A DNA stretch of 64,000 nt from Jeotgalicoccus sp. (GCA_003513765.1 DONT01000001.1:43927-107926), one strand, 5' to 3'; numbered from the stretch's first letter, positions 27,401-35,462 are shown. The notes: generated from the sequence alone by a model not told the origin. Program-made: numbers and translations.

Positions 27401-27682
27401 GGCAATCAAGGTACTGGCGGAGAAGACATGGCGGCTGACCAAACAAATGAGCATCCAACTGTTTATACAGAGAAAGATGTGAATACAGAAAGCGAAGCAG
27501 CAGCTGCTGGTAGTTCGAATAATGCAAACCAGAATGGTTCTGGTGAAGCGAAAGAAACAGAAGAAGAAGAAATGCTGCCTGATACAGGGGTGGCAGAACA
27601 AAGTACAACAGTATTTGCCGCAATCTTAGCAGCACTTGGACTGGGCTTCCTGGTTAAAAGAAGAAAGACAACAGAAAAATAA
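24488..27682 (+). CDS. LPXTG-anchored Atl-type N-acetylmuramoyl-L-alanine amidase with acidic tracts
   Basis: A 1064-residue secreted, wall-anchored protein. The signal peptide ends near residue 26 (STVVANA). Residues 27-300 are an acidic Glu/Ser/Thr/Ala/Val low-complexity stretch. Residues about 385-560 are an amidase_2 domain close to that of staphylococcal Atl: GVVLHDVGNDNSTIHGEISY, ENAFVHAFVDADNIIQVA, and SNHLGGTASPDPYEYF with Zn-ligand His and the late Asp. One GW/SH3-like module follows (590-655, ending SLGWMYAGDL). A second acidic tract (660-850) leads to a beta-rich domain (855-957, VTVYLPANGYVSNVYYLGD). LPDTG at 1030-1034 with a hydrophobic helix and KRRK tail is a sortase A signal. 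It would cut the MurNAc-L-Ala bond at the cell surface. Confidence 0.9.
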   Translation: MKYKNRLIIPTLVSTSLLASTVVANAEEVEQNEQYSGQSTEEYAVNDETSEKELDFIESEEASEEATEDEKSEDDSEEKESEEADEETDELEDLEETESAEAEEVVENELDENNIEEMAETPAEIVEEPGENEQSAEAPVDETEADETAEEVTEEALLESQEQEVETEVAEPAEEVVTEESVEISEEVEESAEQLTESEQSTETSVEVTDEPVEAEEPEVTAPAEAVDENAVDEMETEEVTTESVEKTAESEQNSAANNKEDTTAESDEASVETVEAEVEETESPQSEEATYKYNFESMEQELQTLSEEEQTAFLEENADNIEVDEEMLNSLAEGLAAENEELNAEEIAAATASTMSTMSLSEAITDINQYIADNNFEVAEIQYDYIPGLPEYDYHSDYGREPENGEVGKPKGVVLHDVGNDNSTIHGEISYMSRNWENAFVHAFVDADNIIQVADTDYLAYGAGPYSNDLHMHVELVRHDNAHDFAKSINNYADYIANLLYKYKLPVVSAEETGEGTLFSHVAVSNHLGGTASPDPYEYFARFDYEYNDVINLITNRYNDMYNKNTAPQISMPIEQGTTDLLAEVNTNNSGLYESVTDVRTKNANDLLGQQFRVVRTATYNYDDYYLIEDENGVSLGWMYAGDLTTTEYVPEVENDEDLKEPKPEAPEVPTEPELEESDDTADEEQAPEDEQPQDEEDINTGVEEGSDEESDDSTGEEQTEEQPAKPANPETPEEAAQPEDDAPENTDKTDNSTEESAEESAGNGNQEEPANTDTSESADDVEDESNNDNPVEENSNEETDDSDQESTEQEAEVSDDNAESAEDTTQDSEENEEPTVSETTEDGEVSSSLVDSATGVRVVSATDELDGKSIVVTVMNPSNAIGAAHDLYDIHILDENGSLYSLNNPVTVYLPANGYVSNVYYLGDIGETLEAVNYTTADGYAVFEVNSFSQYAVVYGNENEDNTTIAPVTGNQGTGGEDMAADQTNEHPTVYTEKDVNTESEAAAAGSSNNANQNGSGEAKETEEEEMLPDTGVAEQSTTVFAAILAALGLGFLVKRRKTTEK

Positions 27683-27693
27683 TTGATTAAAGA

Positions 27694-27763
27694 GCCTCCA
27701 GGCCAGTCGGTGATGTGTATCTTAATAGATGCATTTCACTTCCGGCCTGAGAGGTTAATTTTT
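27694..27763 (+). terminator. Long hairpin terminator after the LPXTG amidase
   Basis: CCTCCAGGCC / GGCCTGAGAGG outer stem with inner GGTGATGTGTATC / GATGCATTTCACT pairing, followed by TTAATTTTTTG. Confidence 0.7.
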
Positions 27764-27784
27764 TGTGGCAGATTTTATTAAATA

Positions 27785-27818
27785 TAAAAAAAGAGCCACA
27801 CTAATTAAAGTGTGACTC
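27785..27818 (-). terminator. Minus-strand terminator
   Basis: Read on the minus strand AGTCACACT / AGTGTGGCT encloses a short AT loop and is followed by T7. It lies about 90 bp downstream of the tiny minus-strand ORF at 27905-27952. Confidence 0.8.
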
Positions 27819-27904
27819 AATAAAACTAACCGAACGGTTAAGTTCAGCGAGGAACAAAATCCTCTTTCCTTACTTAGTATTATAGTTTTAAGAATTATAA
27901 TTGT

Positions 27905-27952
27905 CTATGCTTGGGGATATATTTTTAAAGAATGTAATAATATCGCTATCAC
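27905..27952 (-). CDS. Possible 15-residue hydrophobic peptide with a strong ribosome site
   Basis: GTG at 27952 opens a 15-codon ORF (VIAILLHSLKIYPQA) and is preceded on the minus strand by a perfect GGGAGGTGG, with 6 bases between GGAGGT and GTG. A minus-strand terminator follows at 27818-27785. The first residues resemble the opening of SprG-type staphylococcal type I toxins (MVALLKSLERRR), which also begin with GTG after GGAGGTG, but the peptide is far shorter. It lies opposite the plus-strand RNA at 27945-28182, which would cover its ribosome site. Role unknown. Confidence 0.4.
   Translation of the reverse strand: MIAILLHSLKIYPQA
27911..27940 (+). promoter_or_regulatory. Candidate promoter for the structured RNA
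   Basis: TTGGGG at 27911-27916 and TAATAA at 27935-27940 with an 18-bp spacer. Weak match; it would place the RNA start near 27946. Confidence 0.35.
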
Positions 27953-28182
27953 TTTTCCACCTCCCACTTGAATATTGTCCACATTTCGTCTACAATTACT
28001 TCTCGAGAGACAACCGAATAATCTTGGAGAATGTTGTTTATTCGTGTCGTACGTGGGCTTGCGGGTTAATTTTTTAACTCGTAAGGAGACACAGATCGTG
28101 GGAGAGAGAAGCTGATTTTTCACTCCTGTTAAATTTTATAGACATCTTAAAGCTCTCTAAGTTTTAGTTAGAGGGCTTTTTA
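27945..28182 (+). ncRNA. Candidate structured small RNA
   Basis: Between the terminated LPXTG gene and the NUDIX gene there is no plus-strand ORF, yet a good terminator stands at 28151-28182 (AGCTCTCTAA / TTAGAGGGCT, T6), so some RNA must be made here. Pairing segments in the span: CTCCCAC (27961-27967) with GTGGGAG (28098-28104), GTGTC (28044-28048) with GACAC (28088-28092), and TTGCGGGTTAA (28059-28069) with TTAACTCGTAA (28074-28084). These nest into a long hairpin with bulges. No known family (6S, SRP, RNase P, tmRNA) could be assigned by eye. Confidence 0.5.
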
Positions 28183-28226
28183 ATTACAAAAAAAGAGATT
28201 TTTTTCAGCTTGCGAGGAGACTATGC

Positions 28227-28841
28227 ATGAGTAAATTTGATGAACAGATATTAGTAGTAAAACGCGATACATTGTTTGATGGGGAAACGAATGCTTTTAA
28301 CGGCTTCATTTCTAAAGACGATAATCGCTACAAAGAAATAGTAAAAACTTTCGGCGAGTTTGATGTTAAACGCCGCGGGGATATGGAAGAGGATCCAAGC
28401 TTCAAGCAGCTGATCAGCTACTGTATTATTAGAAATAATGATGAAACGCTTGTTTATAAACGTCTGGACGGCGGCGGGGAAGCGCGTCTGCACGGTCTTT
28501 TATCTATCGGTGTCGGCGGCCATATGAACGATGTGGAAAGTGAAGCAGCTATCGAAGGCAAGCTCCGTGTGAATGCTGCACGTGAACTTGAAGAAGAGGT
28601 CGGTCTCAGTGCTGATGATGTTAAAAATATCGAAATCCACGGTCTGATTAACGATGACGGCAACGATGTCGGCAAAGTTCATATCGGTCTCGTGCTTAAA
28701 ATCGATATTGAAAAAGATAAAGTGATTAATAAGGAAGAAGACACGATTGCACTCGAATGGGTTAAAAACGATGTCTTAGAAACGATGTCACCTTATGAAT
28801 CGTGGAGCGAACTGATTATCCGTGATGCATATGGACAATAA
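28227..28841 (+). CDS. NUDIX hydrolase-like phosphoesterase
   Basis: A 204-residue cytosolic protein. The N-terminal half has FNGFISKDDNRYKEIVKTFGEF and KRRGDMEEDPSFKQLISYCII. The NUDIX box is recognisable: GVGGHMNDVESEAAIEGKLRVNAARELEEEVGL (near residues 93-126, RELEEEVG being the metal-binding signature). Related staphylococcal proteins are annotated as phosphoesterase or NUDIX domain proteins and lie near tig. GCGAGGAG precedes the ATG. The following TPR gene overlaps its end. Confidence 0.82.
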   Translation: MSKFDEQILVVKRDTLFDGETNAFNGFISKDDNRYKEIVKTFGEFDVKRRGDMEEDPSFKQLISYCIIRNNDETLVYKRLDGGGEARLHGLLSIGVGGHMNDVESEAAIEGKLRVNAARELEEEVGLSADDVKNIEIHGLINDDGNDVGKVHIGLVLKIDIEKDKVINKEEDTIALEWVKNDVLETMSPYESWSELIIRDAYGQ

Positions 28842-29772
28842 GGTCACAACGCACCACCGTTTTGTAAAAAAGTTCGAGCGTGACTTAAAGGCGTACTATG
28901 ATGCGGCTGACGACACGCGTTTCTTAAAAACGTTTAACAAGTATATGGATTTATCACAACCGTCCGAGCTCGCTGAAGAGATGCTGTATGAAACATTGCT
29001 CCGGGCCAAGCGCCCAGGTGAACTGGTCGACTATTCGCTCGAGCAGATGAACAACGGCGACGGTGATTATGAAACGCACATGGTTTACATGCTGCAGGCC
29101 TTGTCCGATATGGGCAACTACGAAGAGGTGCTGGAGTTTTCCGCCCACCTGCTGGAAGAGCCGATACCGCAAGGTTTCCGGGTGGATATTTTGTCTTTAA
29201 GGCAAAATGCGGCCAACAAGCTTCGCGGTATGTTTACTGAAACGGAGCCTGCAATCGGAAAAGAAGAATTCAGTAAGATGAATCTTTTTCAGCAGCTTGA
29301 GTTCGTCGAAAAGATTACGGAGACTCATGACATCACGTATACGGATTTTATTAAAGAAGCTTTGGCTAAAACAGAGCGCAATGAATTACAGACCGCGATG
29401 CTTTTATATTTGCGAATGGTGCGCGCGAGTGGTACGCTAACCATTGAGAAATGCGGCGTGGAGATGACGGTTAAGCCGTCAGATCTCAGCAGTCTGGAAG
29501 ATTACTTTATCGTTAAGGATGTCCTTTCTAAAGTGCTTGATGAAGTTGAACAGTTCAACCCGTCCTTCACTGAAGCGGCAACCGAGCTCATAATGGGCCA
29601 TGCGATATATATGTATCCGGTGCAGCCCGATTTTACGAGTAATGCTGTGGTTAAGGCATACAGTGAGCGTATTGAAGAAATGCTCGGTATGGAACCATCG
29701 TACGAAGCGGATCCAAATGTGAAACGCTGGCTCAGTGAAATCGAGAACGATATTGCGAAGAACTCGCTGTAA
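28831..29772 (+). CDS. TPR-repeat-like cytosolic protein
   Basis: About 313 residues, nearly all helical, with repeated 34-residue-like hairpins such as ELAEEMLYETLLRAKRPGELVDYSLEQMNNGDGDYETHMVYMLQALSDMGNYEEVLEFSAHLLEE (spread over residues 35-105). This suggests a tetratricopeptide scaffold of the type found next to tig in staphylococci. Start choice is uncertain: ATG 28831, ATG 28825 and GTG 28822 are in frame with only a weak GGAGCGA upstream; coupling to the NUDIX gene (overlap 11 bases) is likely. Function unknown. Confidence 0.72.
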   Translation: MDNKVTTHHRFVKKFERDLKAYYDAADDTRFLKTFNKYMDLSQPSELAEEMLYETLLRAKRPGELVDYSLEQMNNGDGDYETHMVYMLQALSDMGNYEEVLEFSAHLLEEPIPQGFRVDILSLRQNAANKLRGMFTETEPAIGKEEFSKMNLFQQLEFVEKITETHDITYTDFIKEALAKTERNELQTAMLLYLRMVRASGTLTIEKCGVEMTVKPSDLSSLEDYFIVKDVLSKVLDEVEQFNPSFTEAATELIMGHAIYMYPVQPDFTSNAVVKAYSERIEEMLGMEPSYEADPNVKRWLSEIENDIAKNSL

Positions 29773-29781
29773 ATCAATCAT

Positions 29782-29809
29782 TTGAATCAATATTTGTATG
29801 TGTTATAAT
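29782..29809 (+). promoter_or_regulatory. Promoter of tig
   Basis: TTGAAT at 29782-29787, 16-bp spacer, TATAAT at 29804-29809, 44 bp before the tig ATG. Confidence 0.78.
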
Positions 29810-29853
29810 ATACAGGTTAATTGAAAAATCGACTTAATGGAGGAAAATGTATT

Positions 29854-31143
29854 ATGTCTCAAATATGGGAAAAACAAGAAGGTAACCAAGGAATTTTAAC
29901 GATTACAATTCCGGCTGAAGAATTAAACACTGCTTTGGATGAAGCATTTAAAAAAGTATCTAAGGACATTAACATGCCTGGATTCAGAAAAGGTAAAGTA
30001 CCGCGTCAAATGTTCGAAAAACGCTTTGGTGTAGAATCTCTTTACCAGGATGCATTAGACATTCTTTTACCTGTACATTACGGGAAAGCTGTAGACGAAG
30101 CTGGTATTACACCGGTTGCTCAGCCTGACGTAGATGTTGAACAGATTGAAAAAGGCAAAGAAGTTATTCTTAAAGCAACTGTTACAGTTGAACCTGAAGT
30201 TAAACTGGGCGAATACAAAAACCTTGAAGGTGAAGAAGTCGACACAGACGTGACTGACGAAGAAGTTAATCACCAAATCGACCACATTCTTACAGAGTAC
30301 TCTGATTTAGTAGTTAAAGAAGAAGGTACTGTTGAAGAAGGCGATATCGCTACAATCGATTTCCACGGATTCGTTGACGGAGAAGCTTTCGAAGGCGGAC
30401 ACGCTCACGACTACGAAATAGAAGTTGGATCTAACTCATTCATCCCAGGCTTTGAAGAGCAAATGGTAGGCATGGAAATCGGCGAAGAGAAAGACGTTAA
30501 CGTTACTTTCCCTGAAGAATACCACGCTGAAGAGTTAGCTGGTAAAGAGGCAGTATTCCAAGTTAAAGTGAACTCACTTAAACAAAAAGAAACTCCGGAA
30601 TTAACTGACGAGTTTGTAGCAGATCTTGAAAACCGTGAAGCTAAAACTGTAGACGAGCTTAAAGCTGAACTTCAAAAAGAAGTTAAAGCTAAAAAAGACA
30701 GCGACTACGAAGTTACATTAAAAGAAAGCTTAGTAGCTAAAGCAGCTGACAACGCTGACATTGATGTACCGGATGCAATGGTGGACACTGAAACTGACCG
30801 CATGCTTCAGGAATTCGAACAGAACTTATCACAGCAGGGCTTAACTCTTGAACTTTACACACAGCTGTCAGGTCAAGATGAAAACGCACTTCGTGAACAA
30901 ATGAAAGAAGATGCTCTTAAACGCGTTCGTACTAACTTAACGTTAAGACAAATTGCGGAAGAAGAAAACATCGAAGTAACAGACGCAGATATTGACGCTG
31001 AAATCAGCCGTTTAGCTGAACAGTTCGGTATGCCTGCTGACGACGTTAAGAAAGCACTTGGCAATGCTGAGATGATTAAAGAAGATGTTAAAATCCAAAA
31101 AGCTTTAAACGTATTGGTAGACAACCGTAAAAAAGCTGAATAA
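29854..31143 (+). CDS. tig: Trigger factor, ribosome-associated chaperone and peptidyl-prolyl isomerase
   Basis: A 429-residue trigger factor, normal length. The ribosome-binding domain contains the signature MPGFRKGKVPRQMFEKRFG (near residue 38-56). The FKBP-type isomerase domain is at 150-240 (GDIATIDFHGFVDGEAFEGG, FIPGFEEQMVGM). The helical C-terminal arms take up 245-425. The ATG at 29854 follows GGAGGAAA; the in-frame upstream start has no ribosome site. Codon use is biased in line with high expression. Confidence 0.97.
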   Translation: MSQIWEKQEGNQGILTITIPAEELNTALDEAFKKVSKDINMPGFRKGKVPRQMFEKRFGVESLYQDALDILLPVHYGKAVDEAGITPVAQPDVDVEQIEKGKEVILKATVTVEPEVKLGEYKNLEGEEVDTDVTDEEVNHQIDHILTEYSDLVVKEEGTVEEGDIATIDFHGFVDGEAFEGGHAHDYEIEVGSNSFIPGFEEQMVGMEIGEEKDVNVTFPEEYHAEELAGKEAVFQVKVNSLKQKETPELTDEFVADLENREAKTVDELKAELQKEVKAKKDSDYEVTLKESLVAKAADNADIDVPDAMVDTETDRMLQEFEQNLSQQGLTLELYTQLSGQDENALREQMKEDALKRVRTNLTLRQIAEEENIEVTDADIDAEISRLAEQFGMPADDVKKALGNAEMIKEDVKIQKALNVLVDNRKKAE

Positions 31144-31165
31144 TCTATAAATTGAACCACATACA

Positions 31166-31201
31166 TGAAAAGCTCTGCACCTAAAGTGTAGAGCTTTTCA
31201 T
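31166..31201 (+). terminator. Terminator of tig
   Basis: TGAAAAGCTCTGCAC / GTGTAGAGCTTTTCA stem with a 5-nt CTAAA loop; the T-run is inside the 3' arm, so it may act in both directions. Confidence 0.8.
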
Positions 31202-31216
31202 CAATATGCAGCTCAA

Positions 31217-31245
31217 TTGATTTACGATAGATTTTCTAGTATATT
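31217..31245 (+). promoter_or_regulatory. Promoter of clpX
   Basis: TTGATT at 31217-31222, 17-bp spacer, TATATT at 31240-31245. No CtsR or CIRCE operator is seen near it. Confidence 0.75.
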
Positions 31246-31276
31246 TTATTGGAAGTATATAATGAGGTGTATATAA

Positions 31277-32533
31277 ATGTTTAAATTTAATGAAGATGAT
31301 ACAGATTTAACCTGCTCATTCTGTGGTAAAGATCAGGAACAGGTTAAAAAACTTATCGCGGGCAGCGGTGTATATATTTGTAATGAATGTATTGAATTAT
31401 GTTACGAAATTATAGAAGAAGAACTTAAGATGGATCACACTGCAGTTTTCGATTATATTCCGAAGCCGCAGGAAATCTTAGAATCACTGGATGAGTATGT
31501 TATCGGCCAGCTGAATGCCAAACGTGCACTCAGTGTTGCTGTATACAACCACTACAAGCGTATTAACAATATAGGCGAAGATGAAGTTGAAATTGCTAAA
31601 AGTAATATCGCTTTAATCGGACCTACAGGCAGCGGTAAAACACTGCTTGCACAAACGTTAGCCCGTTCATTGAACGTGCCGTTTGCGATTGCTGATGCGA
31701 CGAGTCTGACTGAAGCAGGTTACGTGGGTGACGACGTTGAGAACATTCTTCTCCGTTTAATCCAGGCAGCTGACTTCGATGTTGAACGTGCTGAACAAGG
31801 TATTATTTACGTTGATGAAATCGATAAAATCGCACGTAAGAGCGAAAACACATCGATTACAAGAGATGTATCGGGTGAAGGCGTACAGCAAGCATTGCTT
31901 AAAATCTTGGAAGGCACAACTGCCAGCGTGCCTCCGCAAGGCGGGCGCAAGCATCCGAACCAGGAGTCTATCCAGATTGATACGACGAATATCCTGTTTA
32001 TTCTCGGCGGTGCATTCGACGGCATGGAAGACATCATTAAACGCCGTTTAGGCGACAAAGTGATTGGTTTCGGCGGTGCAACTGAAGACTTTACGGATAA
32101 AGACGCGCTGATGGCGAAAGTCCGTCCGGACGACCTTCAGAGCTACGGTCTGATTCCTGAATTTATCGGCCGTGTGCCGATCATCAGCTACTTAGAAGAG
32201 CTTGATGTCGATGCCTTGAAATCAATTTTAACTGAGCCGAAAAATGCGCTCGTTAAACAATATACAAGAATGATGTCAATCGATGACGTTGAACTTGAGT
32301 TTGAAGAAGACGCACTTGATGCAATCGCAGAACTTGCGATTGCCCGTAAGACAGGTGCCCGCGGACTCCGTTCAATTATTGAAGAGCGCATGGTGGACAT
32401 TATGTTCAAAGTGCCTTCAAACGACGACATTAAGAAAGTCGTTATTACCCGCGAAACGATTATCGATGAGAAAGATCCTCTGATTTTTGATGCCGACGGC
32501 AAAGAGATTACAGAAGATAAAAAAAGTGCATAA
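31277..32533 (+). CDS. clpX: ATP-dependent Clp protease ATP-binding subunit ClpX
   Basis: A 418-residue AAA+ unfoldase working with ClpP. The N-terminal zinc-binding domain has Cys13, Cys16, Cys35 and Cys38 (CSFCGK ... CNECIE). Walker A is GPTGSGKTLLAQ (near 116), Walker B IIYVDEIDK (near 176), sensor and arginine-finger regions and the ClpP-contacting IGF loop (DKVIGFGG, near 258) are present. GAGGTG precedes the ATG. Confidence 0.97.
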   Translation: MFKFNEDDTDLTCSFCGKDQEQVKKLIAGSGVYICNECIELCYEIIEEELKMDHTAVFDYIPKPQEILESLDEYVIGQLNAKRALSVAVYNHYKRINNIGEDEVEIAKSNIALIGPTGSGKTLLAQTLARSLNVPFAIADATSLTEAGYVGDDVENILLRLIQAADFDVERAEQGIIYVDEIDKIARKSENTSITRDVSGEGVQQALLKILEGTTASVPPQGGRKHPNQESIQIDTTNILFILGGAFDGMEDIIKRRLGDKVIGFGGATEDFTDKDALMAKVRPDDLQSYGLIPEFIGRVPIISYLEELDVDALKSILTEPKNALVKQYTRMMSIDDVELEFEEDALDAIAELAIARKTGARGLRSIIEERMVDIMFKVPSNDDIKKVVITRETIIDEKDPLIFDADGKEITEDKKSA

Positions 32534-32541
32534 AATATAAG

Positions 32542-32566
32542 GGCTGTCATTGCGACAGCCTTTTTT
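32542..32566 (+). terminator. Terminator of clpX
   Basis: GGCTGTC / GACAGCC stem with ATTGC loop and T6; engB starts 17 bases later. Confidence 0.9.
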
Positions 32567-32582
32567 AAAGGAAGTGACCAGC

Positions 32583-33170
32583 ATGAAAATTAATCCAAGT
32601 AACGTAGATATTATTACTTCTGCAGTGAGTCCGGAACATTATCCCGAGACAGGTTTAAAAGAAATCGCATTGAGCGGACGTTCAAACGTCGGTAAATCAT
32701 CATTTATTAACGCGATGTGCGGCCGTAAAGGTGTCGCGCGTACATCATCAAAACCGGGGAAAACAATTACGCTGAACTTCTACAACGCAGATAACAAGTT
32801 CGTCTTTGTCGATGTGCCGGGCTACGGCTACGCAAAACAGTCGAAGTCTGAACGCGAGAAGTGGGGCGGCATGATCGAAGGCTACTTGAAAGACCGTCAA
32901 ACTCTGACATGTGTTGTACAGTTAGTCGACCTCCGTCACCCGCCGACAGCAGATGATATTTCAATGTACGATTTCCTGAAATATTACGAACTGCCTGTCA
33001 TTATCGTTGCAACAAAGGCGGATAAAATTTCCCGCGGTAAAGTTCAAAAGCACATCAGTGTTATAAAAAGAGAGCTGGAAATGGAGCCTGAAGACCAGAT
33101 TTTCCCATTTTCTTCCCTCGACAAGCGAAATCTGCCTGAAATTATGACAGCTTTACAAAAGTTTGTCTAG
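32583..33170 (+). CDS. engB: Ribosome biogenesis GTP-binding protein EngB/YsxC
   Basis: A 195-residue essential GTPase in 50S assembly. G1 GRSNVGKSSFIN (near 33), G2 threonine region TSSKPGKT, G3 VDVPGYGYAK (near 78), G4 ATKADK (near 145) and G5 FSSL (near 179) are intact. The ATG at 32583 follows AAAGGAAGTG. It sits immediately after clpX, as in Bacillus and staphylococci. Confidence 0.96.
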   Translation: MKINPSNVDIITSAVSPEHYPETGLKEIALSGRSNVGKSSFINAMCGRKGVARTSSKPGKTITLNFYNADNKFVFVDVPGYGYAKQSKSEREKWGGMIEGYLKDRQTLTCVVQLVDLRHPPTADDISMYDFLKYYELPVIIVATKADKISRGKVQKHISVIKRELEMEPEDQIFPFSSLDKRNLPEIMTALQKFV

Positions 33171-33275
33171 AATACTTGATATATACCTAATTTATAATTA
33201 GTATAAATAGTGAATAGATAAAGTAATCCAAATGAGAACCTTTATTTGTGAGTTAAGTTTTGAGGGGGCATTATA

Positions 33276-34622
33276 GTGCATATTATTGCATTAAGTCTAA
33301 ATTATAAAAAAATCGGCGTTGAAGAACGCGAACAGGTGACATTCCAGGACGAAGAAGTCGTTGAAGCACTGCATAAATTACGCGAACAAAAAAGCATACT
33401 TGAAGCAACATTGCTGTCGACGTGCAACCGCACAGAACTGTATGTAGTGAGTGATCAGGAACATACGGGGGCGTATTATTCCAGAAAATTCCTCGCTGAC
33501 TGGTTCGACGTTGAATATGAAAAAATTAAAGGTATGACAGATATGAAAGTAGCTGACGAAGCTGTGTCTCATCTGTTTAAAGTGACTGCCGGCCTTGATT
33601 CCATGGTACTTGGTGAAACGCAGATTCTCGGCCAGATCAGAGACGCGTTTTTAACGGCCCAGGAAGAACATACGACAGGAACAATCTTTAACAAGCTGTT
33701 TAAAGAGGCGATTACTGTCGCTAAACGCGGTCATAATGAAACTGATATTTCTAAGAACGCAGTATCGATTTCATATGCAGCAGTGGAGCTTGCGAAACGT
33801 ATTTTTGCGAACGTTAAGAAAAGCCGTGTACTCGTTATCGGTGCAGGTGAAATGGCAGAAGAGTCACTTTTAAACTTAACATCAAACGGTATCGAAGACG
33901 TAGTGGTCTTAAATCGTTCGCTTGAAAAGGCAGAAGAGCTGGCATCACGCTTTAACGGCCGTGCTCAAAATCTGCACGCCTTAGAGTCTGAATTAAAAGA
34001 AGCAGACATCGTGATTTCAAGTACATCGTCACCGGATTATGTCATTAAAAAAGATATGATCGACACGGTGAATAAAACCCGCGGCGGTTCACCGCTTATT
34101 TTAATCGATATCGCTATGCCGCGAGACATTGATCCTGAAATTGACTCAAGCGGCAACGTCTATATGTATAATGTAGATGATTTACAGGGTCTAGTGGATT
34201 CTAACCTCGCTTCACGCGAACAGGAAGCTGAGAAAATCAAAGCGATGATCGACGGCACGACTGCGGAGTTTGAAGACTGGCTCGCGGTTCAGGGTGTCGT
34301 GCCTGTTATTCAGGCGATGCGTACGAAGTCTTTAAACATTCACGACGAAACACTGGATTCACTGGAGCGTAAACTTCCGGATATGACGGAACGAGACCGC
34401 ACGGTAATCTCAAAACATATGAAGAGTATTATTAATCAAATGCTGCGCGATCCGATTATTTTTACGAAAGAAATCGCCGGCGACAAAAAACGCGACGAGA
34501 AACTCGAAGACATTATGGCAATGTTCCATATTGAAGAAGAGGTTGAAGCTGCGCGTCAAGATTCAAGTTCGAAACAAAGAGAGAAGCTCAGAGCACGTAA
34601 AGAACAGCTTAACCTTAATTAG
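33276..34622 (+). CDS. hemA: Glutamyl-tRNA reductase
   Basis: A 448-residue NADPH-dependent enzyme reducing Glu-tRNA to glutamate-1-semialdehyde, the first committed step to haem. Active-site Cys50 lies in STCNRTELYVV. GLDSMVLGETQILGQIRDAF (near 106-125) and the NADPH fold RVLVIGAGEMAEESL (near 185) follow; the dimerisation domain is at 310-415. GTG start after GAGGGGG. It heads hemA-hemX-hemC-hemD-hemB-hemL; ClpX-dependent turnover and HemX control are known for relatives. Confidence 0.96.
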   Translation: MHIIALSLNYKKIGVEEREQVTFQDEEVVEALHKLREQKSILEATLLSTCNRTELYVVSDQEHTGAYYSRKFLADWFDVEYEKIKGMTDMKVADEAVSHLFKVTAGLDSMVLGETQILGQIRDAFLTAQEEHTTGTIFNKLFKEAITVAKRGHNETDISKNAVSISYAAVELAKRIFANVKKSRVLVIGAGEMAEESLLNLTSNGIEDVVVLNRSLEKAEELASRFNGRAQNLHALESELKEADIVISSTSSPDYVIKKDMIDTVNKTRGGSPLILIDIAMPRDIDPEIDSSGNVYMYNVDDLQGLVDSNLASREQEAEKIKAMIDGTTAEFEDWLAVQGVVPVIQAMRTKSLNIHDETLDSLERKLPDMTERDRTVISKHMKSIINQMLRDPIIFTKEIAGDKKRDEKLEDIMAMFHIEEEVEAARQDSSSKQREKLRARKEQLNLN

Positions 34623-34637
34623 CAAGGTGGATATCTT

Positions 34638-35462
34638 ATGGATATGATGTTCCGCATTCAAGAAATTATATTACTGCTTTACTTTATCAGCCTTTCTGCA
34701 CTGTCATATGATTTGTTTTTAAGAAATCGACAAGTCAGAAAGGTTTCTCTGTATGTGCTGACCCCGGCAGTAATACTGCATTTCCTGTCGGTCGTGCAGC
34801 TCGGGATCCAGCTCGGCAGAATTCCGATATTAACGCTCGCTGAGAGTATATTCAGCTTAAGTCTAATATTTATACTGCTCGGAATTATACATTTTATGAA
34901 GACAAAATCGGAATTTATATTACTGTTTTACTTAGTGATTACTATAGTTTTAATGACCTTCTATACATTTTCAGCGTTGAACTTCAGTTCGACGGCGCTG
35001 ACGCTTGAAATTGTGAACGAGCTTTTAATCGTCCATGTAGGCAGTGCGCTCCTGGCTTACGTCATGTTCTTTATCGGCATGCTGAATGCCGTTATATACT
35101 TAATTCAGCGCCGCAACTTAAAACAGAAAAAGTTCAACAGAACTTTCTTTTCGCTGTTCAGTATCGGCACCGCAGAAAAAGTAATGCTCAGGCTGACCTT
35201 TATCGGTGTGATTTTAATGAGTATAAGTATTATAATAGGAATCGTCTGGGGACTTCAGATTATTGGTCCAAATGTCCTCTATGATCCGAAAGTTATCGGC
35301 ACCGTGTGTGTTATTATTATGTACAGTATCATTTTGACAATGGTTAAATTTAAAGGTGAGACGGCGCAATTTGCAGTGTACAGCATCGCAATTTTTGTCC
35401 TCGTCATGCTGAATTATTTAATTCTGTCAGAAATATCGAATTTTCATTTTTGGTCACTTTAA
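34638..35462 (+). CDS. hemX: HemX membrane protein, CcsA-like, regulator of HemA level
   Basis: A 274-residue protein with eight hydrophobic segments, of the cytochrome c assembly (CcsA/HemX) fold. In Bacillus and S. aureus HemX lowers the amount of HemA. Conserved tryptophan/histidine-rich motifs of true CcsA are not obvious; VHVGSALLAYVMFF (near 135) and GIVWGLQIIGPNVLYDPK (near 203-220) are the family-like parts. AAGGTGG precedes the ATG. Lies between hemA and hemC, the standard place. Confidence 0.88.
   Translation: MDMMFRIQEIILLLYFISLSALSYDLFLRNRQVRKVSLYVLTPAVILHFLSVVQLGIQLGRIPILTLAESIFSLSLIFILLGIIHFMKTKSEFILLFYLVITIVLMTFYTFSALNFSSTALTLEIVNELLIVHVGSALLAYVMFFIGMLNAVIYLIQRRNLKQKKFNRTFFSLFSIGTAEKVMLRLTFIGVILMSISIIIGIVWGLQIIGPNVLYDPKVIGTVCVIIMYSIILTMVKFKGETAQFAVYSIAIFVLVMLNYLILSEISNFHFWSL

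Noticed and set aside
27945..28182. 6S RNA, SRP RNA or a riboswitch for the NUDIX gene
   Set aside because: Size would fit 6S, but no conserved sequence of these families could be recognised; left as an unassigned structured RNA.
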